Shown here piece after piece: positions 52,301 to 63,482 of a DNA stretch of 64,000 nucleotides (the stretch's first letter is position 1; each line of letters starts with the position of its first letter). The stretch spans positions 55,491,739 to 55,555,738 of the forward strand of contig CM068584.1 in the NCBI GenBank assembly GCA_035048485.1, in the 5' to 3' direction. This DNA is from Pteria penguin (Eukaryota > Mollusca > Bivalvia > Pterioida > Pteriidae). The notes under the pieces were generated by a model. That model was not told the origin of the DNA. It saw only the letters and a program-made list of their open reading frames with translations, and did no database searches. The position numbers and the translations under genes were made by a program.

Positions 52301-53223
52301 CGAATCTTACAGGGCACCCATATTCCAATACCAGGACCTACTAATTCGAACTGTACAGATTAAATAAATGTAATGACCATAGTCAGAAATACCTGAATCA
52401 GTTTCATGAAACAAAATTGTACCAAGGCTTTATCGAGAAAATCTCCGCTAAATGACGACTCTCCGGCATCGCTTGCCATGTCCCGAAATAGATTCATCCA
52501 GAACTGACCAGATTCTTTCCTAAGGCACCCCCAAAACCACTCTATGCGTTGATTATGCGTACTTTTTCCATACATGAAACTTCTGTCTCCCGACAATTCG
52601 TCATTATGATTACGTCTCAGGAATTTCTGCATCTGTTCAACATGAACATTTTCAGTTCCCATGTCACAACGTACTCGCTGTGGACAACCTAACTTGCGTT
52701 CCAATGCTTTAATGTAATAGTCGGCAATAACTCTCGGGTCACTATTTGTTGTATTCGCCTCCAGCCATATAATGTTTCTTGAAAACCCGTCAATACATCC
52801 ATTTATAGCTATGCCGTATGGTTTAAGTTTGTCGTATGAATCGATGTGCCACACGTAGTTAGGACCCTTGCTTACATAGTGCCGTCTTCGCAGTCTCTTT
52901 CTTTTACGTGATATGATTCCAGCGGGGTCCAAAAGTTTTAAGAGATCATAAACTGTGTCCCGTGGTATAACTAAACCTGCATTGATGCATTTCTGGTGCA
53001 TCCATCTGTACCCATGCAACTGACCCGAGTTCTCTAGTTCTTTTAATATAAAAAGCGCCACATCAATAATGTTTGAATAATTGTTTTTCCGTGTAAGGCA
53101 AAGGCGTTGTAAGATCCGTTTTAACGTCGATTTACTAATTATTTTATATCCAAATGCCAAAAAACTTAGAATTTCTGCATGTGAAAGCCCTAATTGGTAA
53201 TACAATTTCACAAGTCTCTCTGT
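49374..53223 (-). CDS. IS3EU DDE transposase, two exons visible
   Basis: Exon 53,223-52,393 (acceptor GTTAACAG, donor GTATTT) and exon 49,703-49,374 (acceptor TTTCAG) join in phase 0. Order: helix-turn-helix-like LYYQLGLSHAEIL, then the rve/DDE core with WHIDSYDKLKPYG (first Asp), CIDGFSRNIIWLE, VRCDMGTENV (second Asp), and STHNQRIEWFWG (Glu, ~40 residues later), FCFMKLIQ at the junction, and VAEVWNTHTM, MLYNLPELYD in exon 2. About 387 codons; the first few residues may lie in a missing upstream exon. Both exons are open, so it could be functional if the 2.7-kb intron is spliced. That intron holds the nested 2.1-kb element. Confidence 0.85.
50870..51000 (+). repeat. tRNA-derived SINE
   Basis: GGATTCGATCCCCGGGTTG, GTAACCTCCTGCATCCATG, ATGACAGAAATATTG; same family as 24,014. 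Confidence 0.65.
51150..51300 (+). repeat. tRNA-derived SINE
   Basis: GTAGTGTTTAGGCACTTGGC, CCGAGTTCGATTTCCC and GTAACATCCTGCTTCCATG; same family. Confidence 0.65.
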
Positions 53224-53317
53224 CTGTTAACATCTTCAAATGATATGTTTCATCAGCCTTTTCCCACAAAATACACTCATTTCCAGTGTCAACAAAGTAT
53301 TTTATCATGATTTGCTT

Positions 53318-53762
53318 CTCGTTATCACGACATTTTTCTCGTTATTACGAGAAAATTATCTCGTTATTACGACTTTTTTTCTCGTAATTACGAGAAAAGT
53401 TTCTCGTTATTACGACTTTTTTCTCGTTATTATGAGAAAATTATCTCGTTATTACGACTTTTTTTCTCGTTATTACGACTTTTTTCTCGTAATTACGAGA
53501 AAAGTTTCTCGTTATTACGACTTTTTTTCTCGTTATTACGACTTTTTTTCTCGTAATTACGAGAAAATTATCTCGTTATTACGACTTTTTTTCTCGTTAT
53601 TACGACTTTTTTTCTCGTAATTACGAGAAAAGTTTCTCGTTATTACGACTTTTTTTCTCGTTATTACGACTTTTTTTCTCGTTATTACGACTTTTTTTCT
53701 CGTAATTACGAGATAAAATTTTACCCCACTTCCACATAAAATGAGCCCAATCGGCTTTCGTA
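53318..53762 (-). repeat. right inverted terminus of the IS3EU element
   Basis: TCTCGTAATTACGAGA and CTCGTTATTACGAC units followed by the outer end, mirror of 37,570-38,092. Confidence 0.85.
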
Positions 53763-54330
53763 CAATATGACTACCTAGCAATAATGTAAGCAATATATTT
53801 TGTCTAGTTTTGACTACATAGCAATAATGGAAGCAATATATTTTGACTATAGCTTATTATTAAAATATATTTGACTGTAGTTTAATGTTTGCCATATATT
53901 TCGACTCCAGTATAACCTTTCTTATATTTTAACTTGAGCATAATGTTTACAATAAATCTTTATCATGTCATCAGTTTCATGCCAGTATTAATTCATAAAA
54001 CTACCAGCAATATTTTTTGTCCCTGTCTATTTGATGCATAATTCATCACAACAAAAATACTCAGGCTCCTTCACATTCTTTAGGTTCTTTTGTACAATTA
54101 ATACTCTGTTCTTAAAATATAATACTGTTTTGTTCCAATTAGATACTTTTTGTACAAATAGCAGATCATTTTAAATTTGAACAATTCAGAAAAAAAAACT
54201 TAATTTCAATATTTCTGTTATTGTCATATTATCTTGGCATCTATTTACACATTATCTATGTCATAAGTGCCATATTATGCACATTTATACTAACTAGAAT
54301 AATCAATTATTCTGTGTTCATTTTTATGTC
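53763..54330. repeat. satellite, right part, and AT-rich spacer
   Basis: To about 53,850 the 43-bp satellite continues across the insertion; then decayed units (CATATATTTCGACT) fade into AT-rich DNA. No gene. Confidence 0.7.
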
Positions 54331-57112
54331 ACCTGAGCTTTGCTCATGGTGACCTATTGCAATGGTGTCTGTTGTCCTTCACCTTTTTACACTTTTGATG
54401 TCTTCTCAAAAACCAATAAGCCAATTTTAACCAAACTTAAGTCACAAGCATCAGTACATTAAGTGGCATCAAAATTTTGCAAAATTCATGGTCCCCAAGG
54501 AGTGCTAATGAAAAAAGGGTAAATTTAATAATGCATCTTCTTCGAAGAGAGATCTTTATAAAACATATTGGGCTTTTGATTGTAATTCCCGAGAATTGCT
54601 CCATCAAAATTGCAAAATTCATGGCCCCTGCATTAGTGGTTTGGGCACTAGGGTTGGGCAATATTTGGGTGTGGCAAAAATCTTGAAAAAGTTATCAAGT
54701 GTCAATTTGCTAGAATGCTGTCAACTTTTTATACAGGCATATGCATTTGCAAGTTATAGGAAGCCATGAGAAGATTATCTTTCGCAGTTTCAGGGTCATT
54801 GGGTCAAAGGTCATCGACACTAAAAATAGCTAAAATGGCCAATTTTCAGCATTATGTTGATTTTTGTAGACATATGCATTTGAAAGTTTTAGAGAGTCAT
54901 GTGAGCAGTATTTTCACAAGTTTTAAGGTCATTGAGTCAAAGGTCATCGACACTGAAAATAGCTAAAATGGCCATTTTTCAGCAAATCTGTTGACTTCCT
55001 GAATAGGCATATGCATTTGAAAGTTGTTGGGATTGATGTATGGATTATTTTTTTACAAAGTTTGAATGTCATTGGGTCAAAGATCATTAGCACTAAAATT
55101 AGATTATGATGAAAGGTCAGTAGTAATCATCAAGCATTCTGAAAGGATGCTGCAAACCTCTACCACAGGGCACTCACTCTCTAATACCAACTGCAAAGAG
55201 TACATTTTCTTTTATAGAAGGAGCATAACTCATGTAAATAAAGGTTAAAACATATTGATGCATAAATCATTTCTTCCCAGTTTTCAAGGTCACTGTAGAT
55301 TCATTTGTAGGTAGACTTATTCATACCTTTGGTACTAAAAAGGCATTTATTCTATACACTCTCACTATAGACATTTATTTGTATACATGTATATCAAGTA
55401 TTATCAAGAATTACTTTCACATGCACGTTCATGGGTCTTTTCCTAAATGCATTCCCTCAGGTGACCGTTAGGGCATTATGGGCCTCTTGTTATATACATA
55501 TCAGGCAGTGTATTTCTTAAACATAGCATTTATTTTTGAAATTACATTTTCATATGACTGAAATCTATTGGTTTTGTACACTAACTCTTGAACACTACGG
55601 TCAAAAATAGTGTTTTGCAAAACGTAATGGGACTGCAATGTTTTGAATAGCTTACCAATTTCACATTAGTTTTATTTAGTTATGATTTTTCAATCATATA
55701 TAATACGAAAAAGTATAGACTTCATGGTCTAACTGTTGTATTCATAATATAACATTTTATTAAGGGTTTATGATGTTGGAAGCTCTATATATTATTCAAA
55801 CTCAGTGTTTTTTTTTTATACTTCCATCATGTCAATTCCAAGAACAGTGTGGGAATGAACGTAAATTCTGTAGTATATTTTTTTGTCAACTGAGCTTTAC
55901 TTATGATGGCCTATCGCGATCCTTGTTTGTCGTCATGCATCGTCTGTAGTGTGTTAACATTTAAGATATCTGTGTTAACATTTATGATATCTCAAAAGCC
56001 AATGGCCCAAATTTAACCAAACTTGGTCACAAGCATCAGTACCCAAAGAGGTATCAATATTGCAAAATTCTTGGTTTCCTATCTCCAGAAGCCTTTGGTG
56101 CAGAGCAAAAACCACGAATAATAAGGTCATTTAAAAAAAACAATCTTCTCTAAACGGAAGCCTTATTGAAACAAATTGTGCTTATGATTGTGATGTCCTA
56201 AAGTTGCTTTATCAAACTTGCAAAATTCATGGCTCTTGCATTAACAGTTTTGGTTCTAGGGGTTGGGCAATATTTGGGTGTGGCAAAAATTCTAAAAAAA
56301 AAAATGTGTCAATTTGCTGGAAAATTGTATTTTGTATGGACATATGCATTTAAAATTATAATGATTTATGTGAAGATTTTTTTGCTAAATTTCAAACTCA
56401 TTCAGTCAAAGAACCAACGTAATCAGTACATAAAAATAACTAAAATAGACATTTTCCAACAAATCTGTAAAACTTTTTGTATAGACATCTGCATTTGAAA
56501 GATGTAGGGATTAATATGAAGATTACTTTTCCGCAAAGTTTTAGTCATTGGGTCAAAGTTAGTCAGTACTTAATATAGCTTAAATGGCCATTTTCAGTAA
56601 ATCTGCATTTGAAAGTTGTAGGGATTAATGTGAGCATTATTTTTGGTGCAGTTTCACTATCATCTGATCAAAGGTCATCAGCATCAAAATAGCTAAAATT
56701 ACCAATTTCAGTAAATCTGTCAACTTTTTTGTTTAGGCATATGCATTTGAAACTGCTAGGTATTAATGTGAGAATTTACTTTTCGCAACATTCCAAGGTA
56801 ATTGGGTCAAAGGTCAAAAGCTTTAAAAATACCTAAAATGGCCATTTTTAGCAAATCTGTCGACTTTTCATATGCATTTGAAAGTTGTAGAGATTAATAT
56901 TAATTACAATTATGTGTGCATAGTTCTCAGATCATGAGGACATTAAAACAAAGGTTATTAGCACTTGAATTTAGTAATTGGAATGCTCTGTAAATTTTTC
57001 AACCTTTTACATTAGCTAATGCATTTGAGAATGTAGATGATAGTGGAAGGCTTATGTTTTGAAAATGATTAGCAGGTGACTGTTAAGGCAACATGGACCT
57101 CTTTTTGGAAAA
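54330..57112. repeat. two related tandem-repeat modules, ~140-150-bp units
   Basis: Modules 54,330-55,495 and 55,885-57,112 each open with GTCA(C/A)CTGAGCTTT and close with CAGGTGAC(C/T)GTTA. Units contain GGCATATGCATTTGAAAGTT, TCATTGGGTCAAAGGTCAT and AGCTAAAATGGCCATTTT. Small open frames in them are not genes. Confidence 0.75.
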
Positions 57113-57960
57113 AAAGATCAACACAAGTTGTTTGAGATGAGTCTTTAAATTCGTGAATATTTCCCGATCTACATTAGCTTTTACCTATTGTGTATTTGTA
57201 TTTCAAAAAGATCTAGTCTTATGCTTGGCGACAAATAAATGCTCTTGAAAATAAAAAAAAATTGTTCTGTCTTATAATTTAGGTCAGATAAAGCAGATAT
57301 TCAGGTTGAAAATATCTAATATTTATCTTCACGGGACGGCCAACTAACCATAAAGCAAAATGCAAATTTGACTCTGCTGTATACCATTTTATTTGCTCCC
57401 GAAATGCTGACTAAGTAATTTGCCTGACCACATCATATTGACGTAGACTGTACTATTCACCATTTCAGAAATAGGTGATCAACCTGGTCTCTGTCACAAT
57501 CAGTAAACCTCGACAGATTCCGTCAAGACCGTGTCAAATCTTGGCTGTATAGACTCTCTAACGTAAATATCTACCCATGAATGTTACTATCAACTATGAA
57601 CTTTATTATGTACTTCAGCAATGAAACACTAACATTTCTTGATCAATTCAGCCCTGGAAGACAAAATGTGTTATACATTCTATAACTTGCACGATTTAAA
57701 CCCCAAACGAAATTGTTTGAGAACTCCTTTCTTAAGGCGGTAGGTAGTACATGTGAATCGGTAGCGGCGTTACAAAATGTAGTCTAGCAGCTACATATCA
57801 CTTACCGTCATACAGCCGAGATTACATGGAGGTCTTGACGAAATCTGTCGAGTTTTGCCAATTTGGTCTCTGTCATTGTCAACAGCAGAATATACACTAC
57901 TAGTTGGGAACTATGGACGGACATAATTACATGTAGTTAAGAATGTGGTGGGAATTGCTT
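57113..57960. other. spacer with a small inverted repeat
   Basis: GACAGATTCCGTCAAGACC near 57,510 and GGTCTTGACGAAATCTGTCG near 57,830 are inverted, 300 bp apart. No gene seen. Confidence 0.4.
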
Positions 57961-57963
57961 TTT

Positions 57964-58860
57964 GGCCGGGTTGCACAAAGTGCAATCCGGGTTATAAAAT
58001 GGTGAATGGCAGGCGGGCGGGGAAATAGGGTACCTGTTTTGTAGAATCAACTCCTCCTACAGTTTTTGACGTCGAACTCTGAAATTTTGTGGGATGTTTG
58101 TATATATGTTGAAGATGTGCACCTCCTATTATGGATTCATTTCGGACATTTTTGTGGATTTTCCGAACTTGGAAACTTTAATCATTTTTCAGGTGTCTTG
58201 GGGAAATAGGGTACCTTTTTTGTAGAATCAACTTCTACAGTTTTTGTCGTATAACTCTGAAACCTTGTGGGATGTTTGTATATACGTTGAAGATGTGCAC
58301 CTCCTATTATGGATTCATTTCGGACATTTTTGTGGATTTTCCGGACTTGGAAACTTAGTCATTTTTCAGGTGTCTTGGGGAAATAGGGTACCTGTTTTGT
58401 AGAATCAACTCCTCCTACAGTTTTTGTCGTATAACTCTGAAACTTTGTGGGATGTTTGTATATATGTTGAAGATGTGCACCTCCTATTATGGATTCATTT
58501 TTGACATTTTTGTGGATTTTCCTGACTTGGAAACTCAGTCATTTTTCAGGTGTCTTGGGGAGTGAAGGTACCTGTTTTATAGAATCAGCTCCTCCTACAG
58601 TTTTTGACATAGACCTCTAAAACTTTGCAGGATGTTTGTATATACGTTGAAGATGTGCACCTCCTATTATGGATTTATTTTTGACATTTTTGTGGATTTT
58701 CCAGACTTGGAAACTCAGTCATTTTTCAGATCTCTTGGGGAATGAAGGTACCCGTTTTGCAGAATTAACTCCTCCTACAGTTTTTCACATAGAACTGTGA
58801 AACCTTTGATAATGTTTACATATCCAGATATTTTTGTAAACTTTCCAGACTTGGAAACTT
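57964..58860. repeat. ~180-bp tandem repeat, five copies
   Basis: TCTTGGGGAAATAGGGTACC or variants recurs at about 58,015, 58,195, 58,373, 58,551 and 58,731. It is opened by GGCCGGGTTGCACAAAGTGC; the near inverse GATGCAACCCGGCC lies at 59,297, so the block 57,964-59,310 may be one element. Confidence 0.8.
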
Positions 58861-59734
58861 TGGGAATGAGGCTACTTCTTCTGCAAATTCCACTCATCCA
58901 CAGTGTTTTTTATCAAACACAAATGCTTGATGTGGCATGTAGCTTATGATCCACACAACAGCTTAGGACATTTCCATATATTTTTATAGGTATTAGTAAT
59001 TTTTAACATGTCTTGTAGAATGAAGCCCCAATACCTATTATAAGAATCCCCCCCCCCCCCATCCCTGTCTTCACTACCTGTTGTCCATTCACTTATCCGT
59101 CAGGCTCACTGTCTGTCCAAAATGTTTCTATCCAGCATGTATCTTAGATACTTATTCACAAAGTGGAAAGAGCATCATAGTAAACAATTTAAAATACAGT
59201 GAACCCACGTTACAATGACCAAACAGAATTCAGTTATTAAGAACATGTCTGTTATAATGAAGGTCGTTATAAAGAGGGTTTTAGTGTATCCCTGATGCAA
59301 CCCGGCCAATTGTGGCTTTGCATTATTTTCTTTGTACAGAAATGGTCTGTAAAGCCTGTCCACACCATGTCATATATATCTCTGGGTTGTCGCACACAAA
59401 AGTAAAAGACATTTGAATCATAATATTCGATCAATATTTAAGTAATAAACTGTAATGCAATCCCGTTTATCGTAGATAATCAGTACACAAGTCATCTGAA
59501 AATTGAATAATCATGCGTGTATGATTGATTTCCCGTCAACTTGTGTCTTGGTAATCAAAAATACTTGACATTACATTACACTTTACTACTTATAGTAGTT
59601 AAAATGCAAAAACAATTGCCTTTTCCCCACTATATGCATTATATTTATAGTAAACTGATAGTTCCATAGTGATCGGTAAGCTTTCATTATCGTATTCCGC
59701 GCCTCATTAGTGCTTCAGCACTTTGATCTTATTT
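58861..59734. other. no gene seen
   Basis: AT-rich; C-run at 59,050. CAGTGAACCCACGTTACAATG and CGTTATAAAGAGGGTTTTAG at 59,200-59,283 look like a dispersed-repeat end. Confidence 0.4.
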
Positions 59735-60139
59735 TGTTACCCCAATCTTTTTGCGTGTTCATGCTATGGTCACCCCAGTTTGCGATCTTATTATATTAAC
59801 TGCCCTATAAGCATTTGTAATACACTCAAACAGCAGGTGTTACTGACACTTTGAGGTAGAAACCATGCTTTATAAGGTAAAACTACCCGTTTCTTAACTA
59901 ACAAAGAGAGGGTCTTAAAGGGAAGTCAGTGATTCAATATTATGGCAGCAGGTTATATATACAGTAAATGGATAAAGATCATTCGTATTACTGATAAACT
60001 CTTTAAACTATAACAGTTGACACAATCTTTCCATTGTTATATCTACAATTAAAGGGATCGAAGATGTATTTTATTATCTCCTGTAAGTAGCCTTTGACCT
60101 CTATCCATAGCGACACCGGAATACGTTTGCATCAACCCA
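59735..60139. repeat. 405-bp LTR-like terminal repeat, copy B
   Basis: Same boundaries (TGTTACCCC to CATCAACCCA) and orientation as 2,773-3,177, ~92% identical by eye. Flanks do not show a clear duplication. Confidence 0.6.
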
Positions 60140-60835
60140 AAATAATACACTTTGAAGAAGAATTTTAACATGTGGTAATATTATCCCCACACTTGTGTCC
60201 TTGGTAATATTTTCTTGATTTATTCTAAGCCATAGCAAGAGGCCCAAGTGGGCCTATATCGCTCACCAGAGTACCCTGACCTTTGCGAAAGTATTAATTG
60301 AAGAGAACAATCTACACTGGAATCATTTAGTCCTCACAAATGTCAAATAAATCATCAGCCAAGCAGAACAAAAACAGAATCAATTCTTCACACATACATC
60401 TATCGGGTAGATAATTTTGATGATCTAGTTTGTCTCCGTAAGCTTCAGACCTGAATTACTTTGTAAAATCACAGAACCCTTTTGTGACCTACTTTTATCT
60501 TAGGTGGCGGCACTTGTTGAGAGATCTTGACTATTAATATACTAGAGAGTCATAAATATTTCATTCTTACCAAGCTTCATATAGAGAGAAATCCGATTTA
60601 AAACACGCACTGGACTTAAACGGTAAGGGAAATCGATGAACTACACTCGGCGCGGTGCTTTTATATGTCTATAGTATATGTTAGATCAGGTTTCTTGATG
60701 CATACCAGCGTTTAAATAGCCGTGCCAGAATAATGATCGGTTACATTCGTAACTTTCCCCTCTGGAAAGATACGAATCGCACCTACCTCAGCCATTAATC
60801 TTTTTTAACAATTCAATTACGCCCCTTTGGAGTAT
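60140..60835. other. no gene seen
   Basis: Contains AAGAGGCCCAAGTGGGCCTA at 60,238, the opening phrase of the repeat module at 48,300. Otherwise AT-rich. Confidence 0.4.
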
Positions 60836-61121
60836 TTATTGGAATTTTTTCTCATGGCTTGAACCTATTGTTCTTTTTTGAAGTAACCTTTTACTCTCTG
60901 AAGAGCAAATATCTAGATAGGTCTGATCTAAAGTGACCTTCGCTTTTGCAAATTTTCTAAATTGCCAAGAAGGCGGGTGGGAAATAAAACCTTCTTCACA
61001 TTCCTCATCTGTTGAGGTGTACTCTGGCTTCAACAGCAACCTGATTTGTTTTCTTCGCTGTTCATCTTGCCATCCAGCTTTTTCCAAGATGGTCAAGAGC
61101 AATAATTCTGCGCTTTGCTTT
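60836..61121 (-). CDS. last exon of an unrecognised gene
   Basis: Acceptor CATTTTTTACAG precedes KQSAELLLLTILEKAGWQDE; the exon continues with LLLKPEYTSTDEECEEGF, SHPPSWQFRKFAKAK and SKRLLQKRTIG to a stop at 60,836. Charged, helical, well-kept frame of 95 codons, with no known domain. The composition looks like the tail of a transposon-encoded protein. It probably joins the exons upstream at 61.4-63.5 kb on the same strand. Confidence 0.5.
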
Positions 61122-61384
61122 CTGTAAAAAATGTAGTTTATACTAGAATCAAAGTGTTTCAAAAATATTTCAACTGTGTAACAGGTCCATCCTTTACAGT
61201 TCACATTTTGAAAGATTGTGGCGATTTTGCTCTTTTTATGTGACAGTGGTGGAGAAACTTTTATTGTTAAATTGGCACGTTCCTAGTAAACTAGTAAATC
61301 ATTATCTCTACTCTTTTATAAGAGGTTGTGAAAAAGATTGCCTCAGAATCCTTTTGGATCTAAGAAAATCATTACCATATTTTT

Positions 61385-61600
61385 AAATTACCTGTGAAAT
61401 GTGCTAACTTGAACTTGATCGACTCCAATATAACTGGAACTCTCAGTAAATGCTTTTGGCAATTTCTGATCTAGTGCTGTTCTTTTTAGGACGTTTTCTC
61501 TTGTAGTCATGTTTTTCTTTTCTACGATGGGCCAAGAACATTGTAGGTATTTTATCTGGACAATGTTTAGATGGACCAATTCCATGATCGAAATGATCTG
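61385..61600 (-). CDS. probable internal exon, unrecognised
   Basis: Ends TTTCACAG/GTAATT. Two frames are open: one has NVLKRTALDQKLPKAF, the other DHGIGPSKHCPDKIPTMF and KEKHDYKRKRPKK. Which is used is not clear. Confidence 0.35.
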
Positions 61601-62690
61601 AACACACTCTTGTATAGGACGAAGGCTTGAAGTGTTTCCTACTAATTACGATGATTCACTGTCTCCTTAAACTTGTTGTAGTTGGCAATCTGTATAACTT
61701 GACAGACAGGTTTATCAAATTTCCCAACTTTACCAGGGTAATTTGAGCATTCTGGCATAACACAATAGTCTCTTACCATATTCCGGAAATAAACACCTGC
61801 TTATAAGAACCGCTACTCTGATTACGAACGATAACTCTGCCTAATGAAAATCTGGAATTGTCTCAGGTTGAAAATCACAATCTCGTAGAATTATTTTGTT
61901 CACATTATTCGATAAAAGCACTTTGAATATTCCATCCCTTGAATGTGGACATCTATGTTCCTTCTGAAAGCTTAAAAAGTAGTTTAATTCTACGTCATCA
62001 ATTCTAATGGCATATTTCCATTTATGGTTTGAATATTCTCATTAGGAATTGAAGATATAGTAAAAATTCTCATCTTTGTTCCATGCCCTCATATCGTATT
62101 TGTTCCAAGGCACAGTCACAATACAGGTCAGTTTTGTTTGTGGAAAACATTGTTATACATTCGTGTCCAAGTTGACTCACAACAAGTGCAAACAAACAAA
62201 TTACCTACTTGGCATTTAATTCGCAAGCATACGCCGATGATTTTTAATTGTTATCTTATGTGCACTCTTTTCTATCTCGAATATGACTTGTGATTCCAAT
62301 CGTCTAGAAAAAAAATCTGTCTACTGAAGTCCATTGTCCATGGGAAAAATACAGAATTTGGAACTGAATTCATTTTCACATAATTACAATGAGGGTCCAT
62401 TACTTATGCTGACATTCAGTGATTCGTAAACATCTATTTTTTCATATAACACCACATAACAAAGCAAGTGACTCGATCAAGGAAAATCATTATAAAAATC
62501 CACGCTGACTTGGTTGTTTTTGGTTTTTGTTGTATTTGTTCTGGCAATCCGGCAAATGATGTAAACACTCCTTACATCTGGTATGCGATGGATACTTGGG
62601 AATAAAACACATATAATTGAATGTGGCACACTGTCAATTTCAATGTCATAAGACATCTTCAGTCATTGTTGTATACTCTCTGCTGAGTTG
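61601..62690. other. no gene seen
   Basis: AT-rich, with no open frame or splice-flanked segment that I can support. Probably intron. Confidence 0.4.
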
Positions 62691-62812
62691 TATAATACGT
62701 TACAGACTTCCAATATACTTGTCGTCTTATTACAAAGGCTTGCCTTTGGTCTCCCTTGCCCTAAGAGCTGTATCTGCTGTTCGAGCTCTTTTAATTTCCT
62801 ATCAGCTCTAAC
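62690..62812 (-). CDS. probable exon with a short coiled coil
   Basis: After acceptor CTCTCGTGTTAG the minus strand is open: ADRKLKELEQQIQLLGQGRP, then TSILEVC. Probably the same gene as the neighbouring exons. Confidence 0.4.
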
Positions 62813-63296
62813 ACGAGAGAGTTGATTACTTTTGTCTTAGCGATGGTAGAAGCCTATTTGTAAATTTTGAATATATATAATGAACTTTCATAAAGAGTAT
62901 GTGCTTTGCGTATTTCTTTATTAAACTATTATTTACATAAAGAACCGTGAGAGATTAACAGTTGCATAAGTTCATGCCAATTTAAACTAAGGATATTGAA
63001 TTATCGCATAAAAATGATCGAGTGAATATCATGAAAGAGGAACTAGTGCTTCCTTATAAAACAACAGAGCTCGCAAAAGTAGTTGCACTATCTATTCAGA
63101 TTTAAAAGATAAGAACTAGACAATCTCTCGTATTTCATGTCTAAATGACATCAGTTATATAGAAAGGAATACCTCAGAAGTCAATATTGATTGCAAACGC
63201 CCTTGTCAATATCATTGATGTAACTTAAAAGTTCTTTTGAACTGAAGATCTATAGGTGAGTATCTCTGTTCAATAAATATAAAATAGGGAAATTTA

Positions 63297-63482
63297 CCCG
63301 TCCTTGCATCTCGGCATGCCTAGTTGATTCATTTTTTGTAGCAAGGAAGGACATGGCTCCATTCCGGTCAAATTTTCTCCATTTCCACCAACAGATCTTC
63401 GAATTTGGTGCATTCCGTGTGACGGAGTCCTACTTGGGGTAGAGACAGTATCTAGGGCATTGTCTGGTTCCAATATTTCCAT
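63297..63482 (-). CDS. probable 5' exon, unrecognised
   Basis: From ATG 63,482: MEILEPDNALDTVSTPSRTP, IRRSVGGNGENLTGMEP and KMNQLGMPRCKDG, running into donor GG/GTAAAT. Low-complexity head; no known domain. Likely the first visible exon of the gene that ends at 60,836. Confidence 0.4.

Larger units (their letters stand above)
37570..53762. mobile_element. 16.2-kb IS3EU-type DNA transposon
   Basis: Termini are TACGAAAGCCGATTGGGCTC at the left and its complement ending GGCTTTCGTA at the right; flanks are CAATAT on both sides (37,564-37,569 and 53,763-53,768), a perfect 6-bp target duplication. TAC...GTA ends and 6-bp duplication are the published hallmarks of IS3EU. Long inverted termini (~520 and ~445 bp) are built of palindromic short repeats. 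Inside are a spliced DDE transposase (-), a SAM-HECT gene (+), a nested relative, SINEs and satellites. It is far larger than a simple IS3EU, so much of the interior is later insertion and cargo. Confidence 0.85.

Noticed and set aside
53240..53793. Repetitive frames in the right transposon terminus
   Set aside because: Translation of palindromic terminal repeats.
59735..60139. TATTT/AAATA flanks as a target duplication
   Set aside because: The flanks are inverted rather than direct repeats, so they cannot be a target-site duplication.
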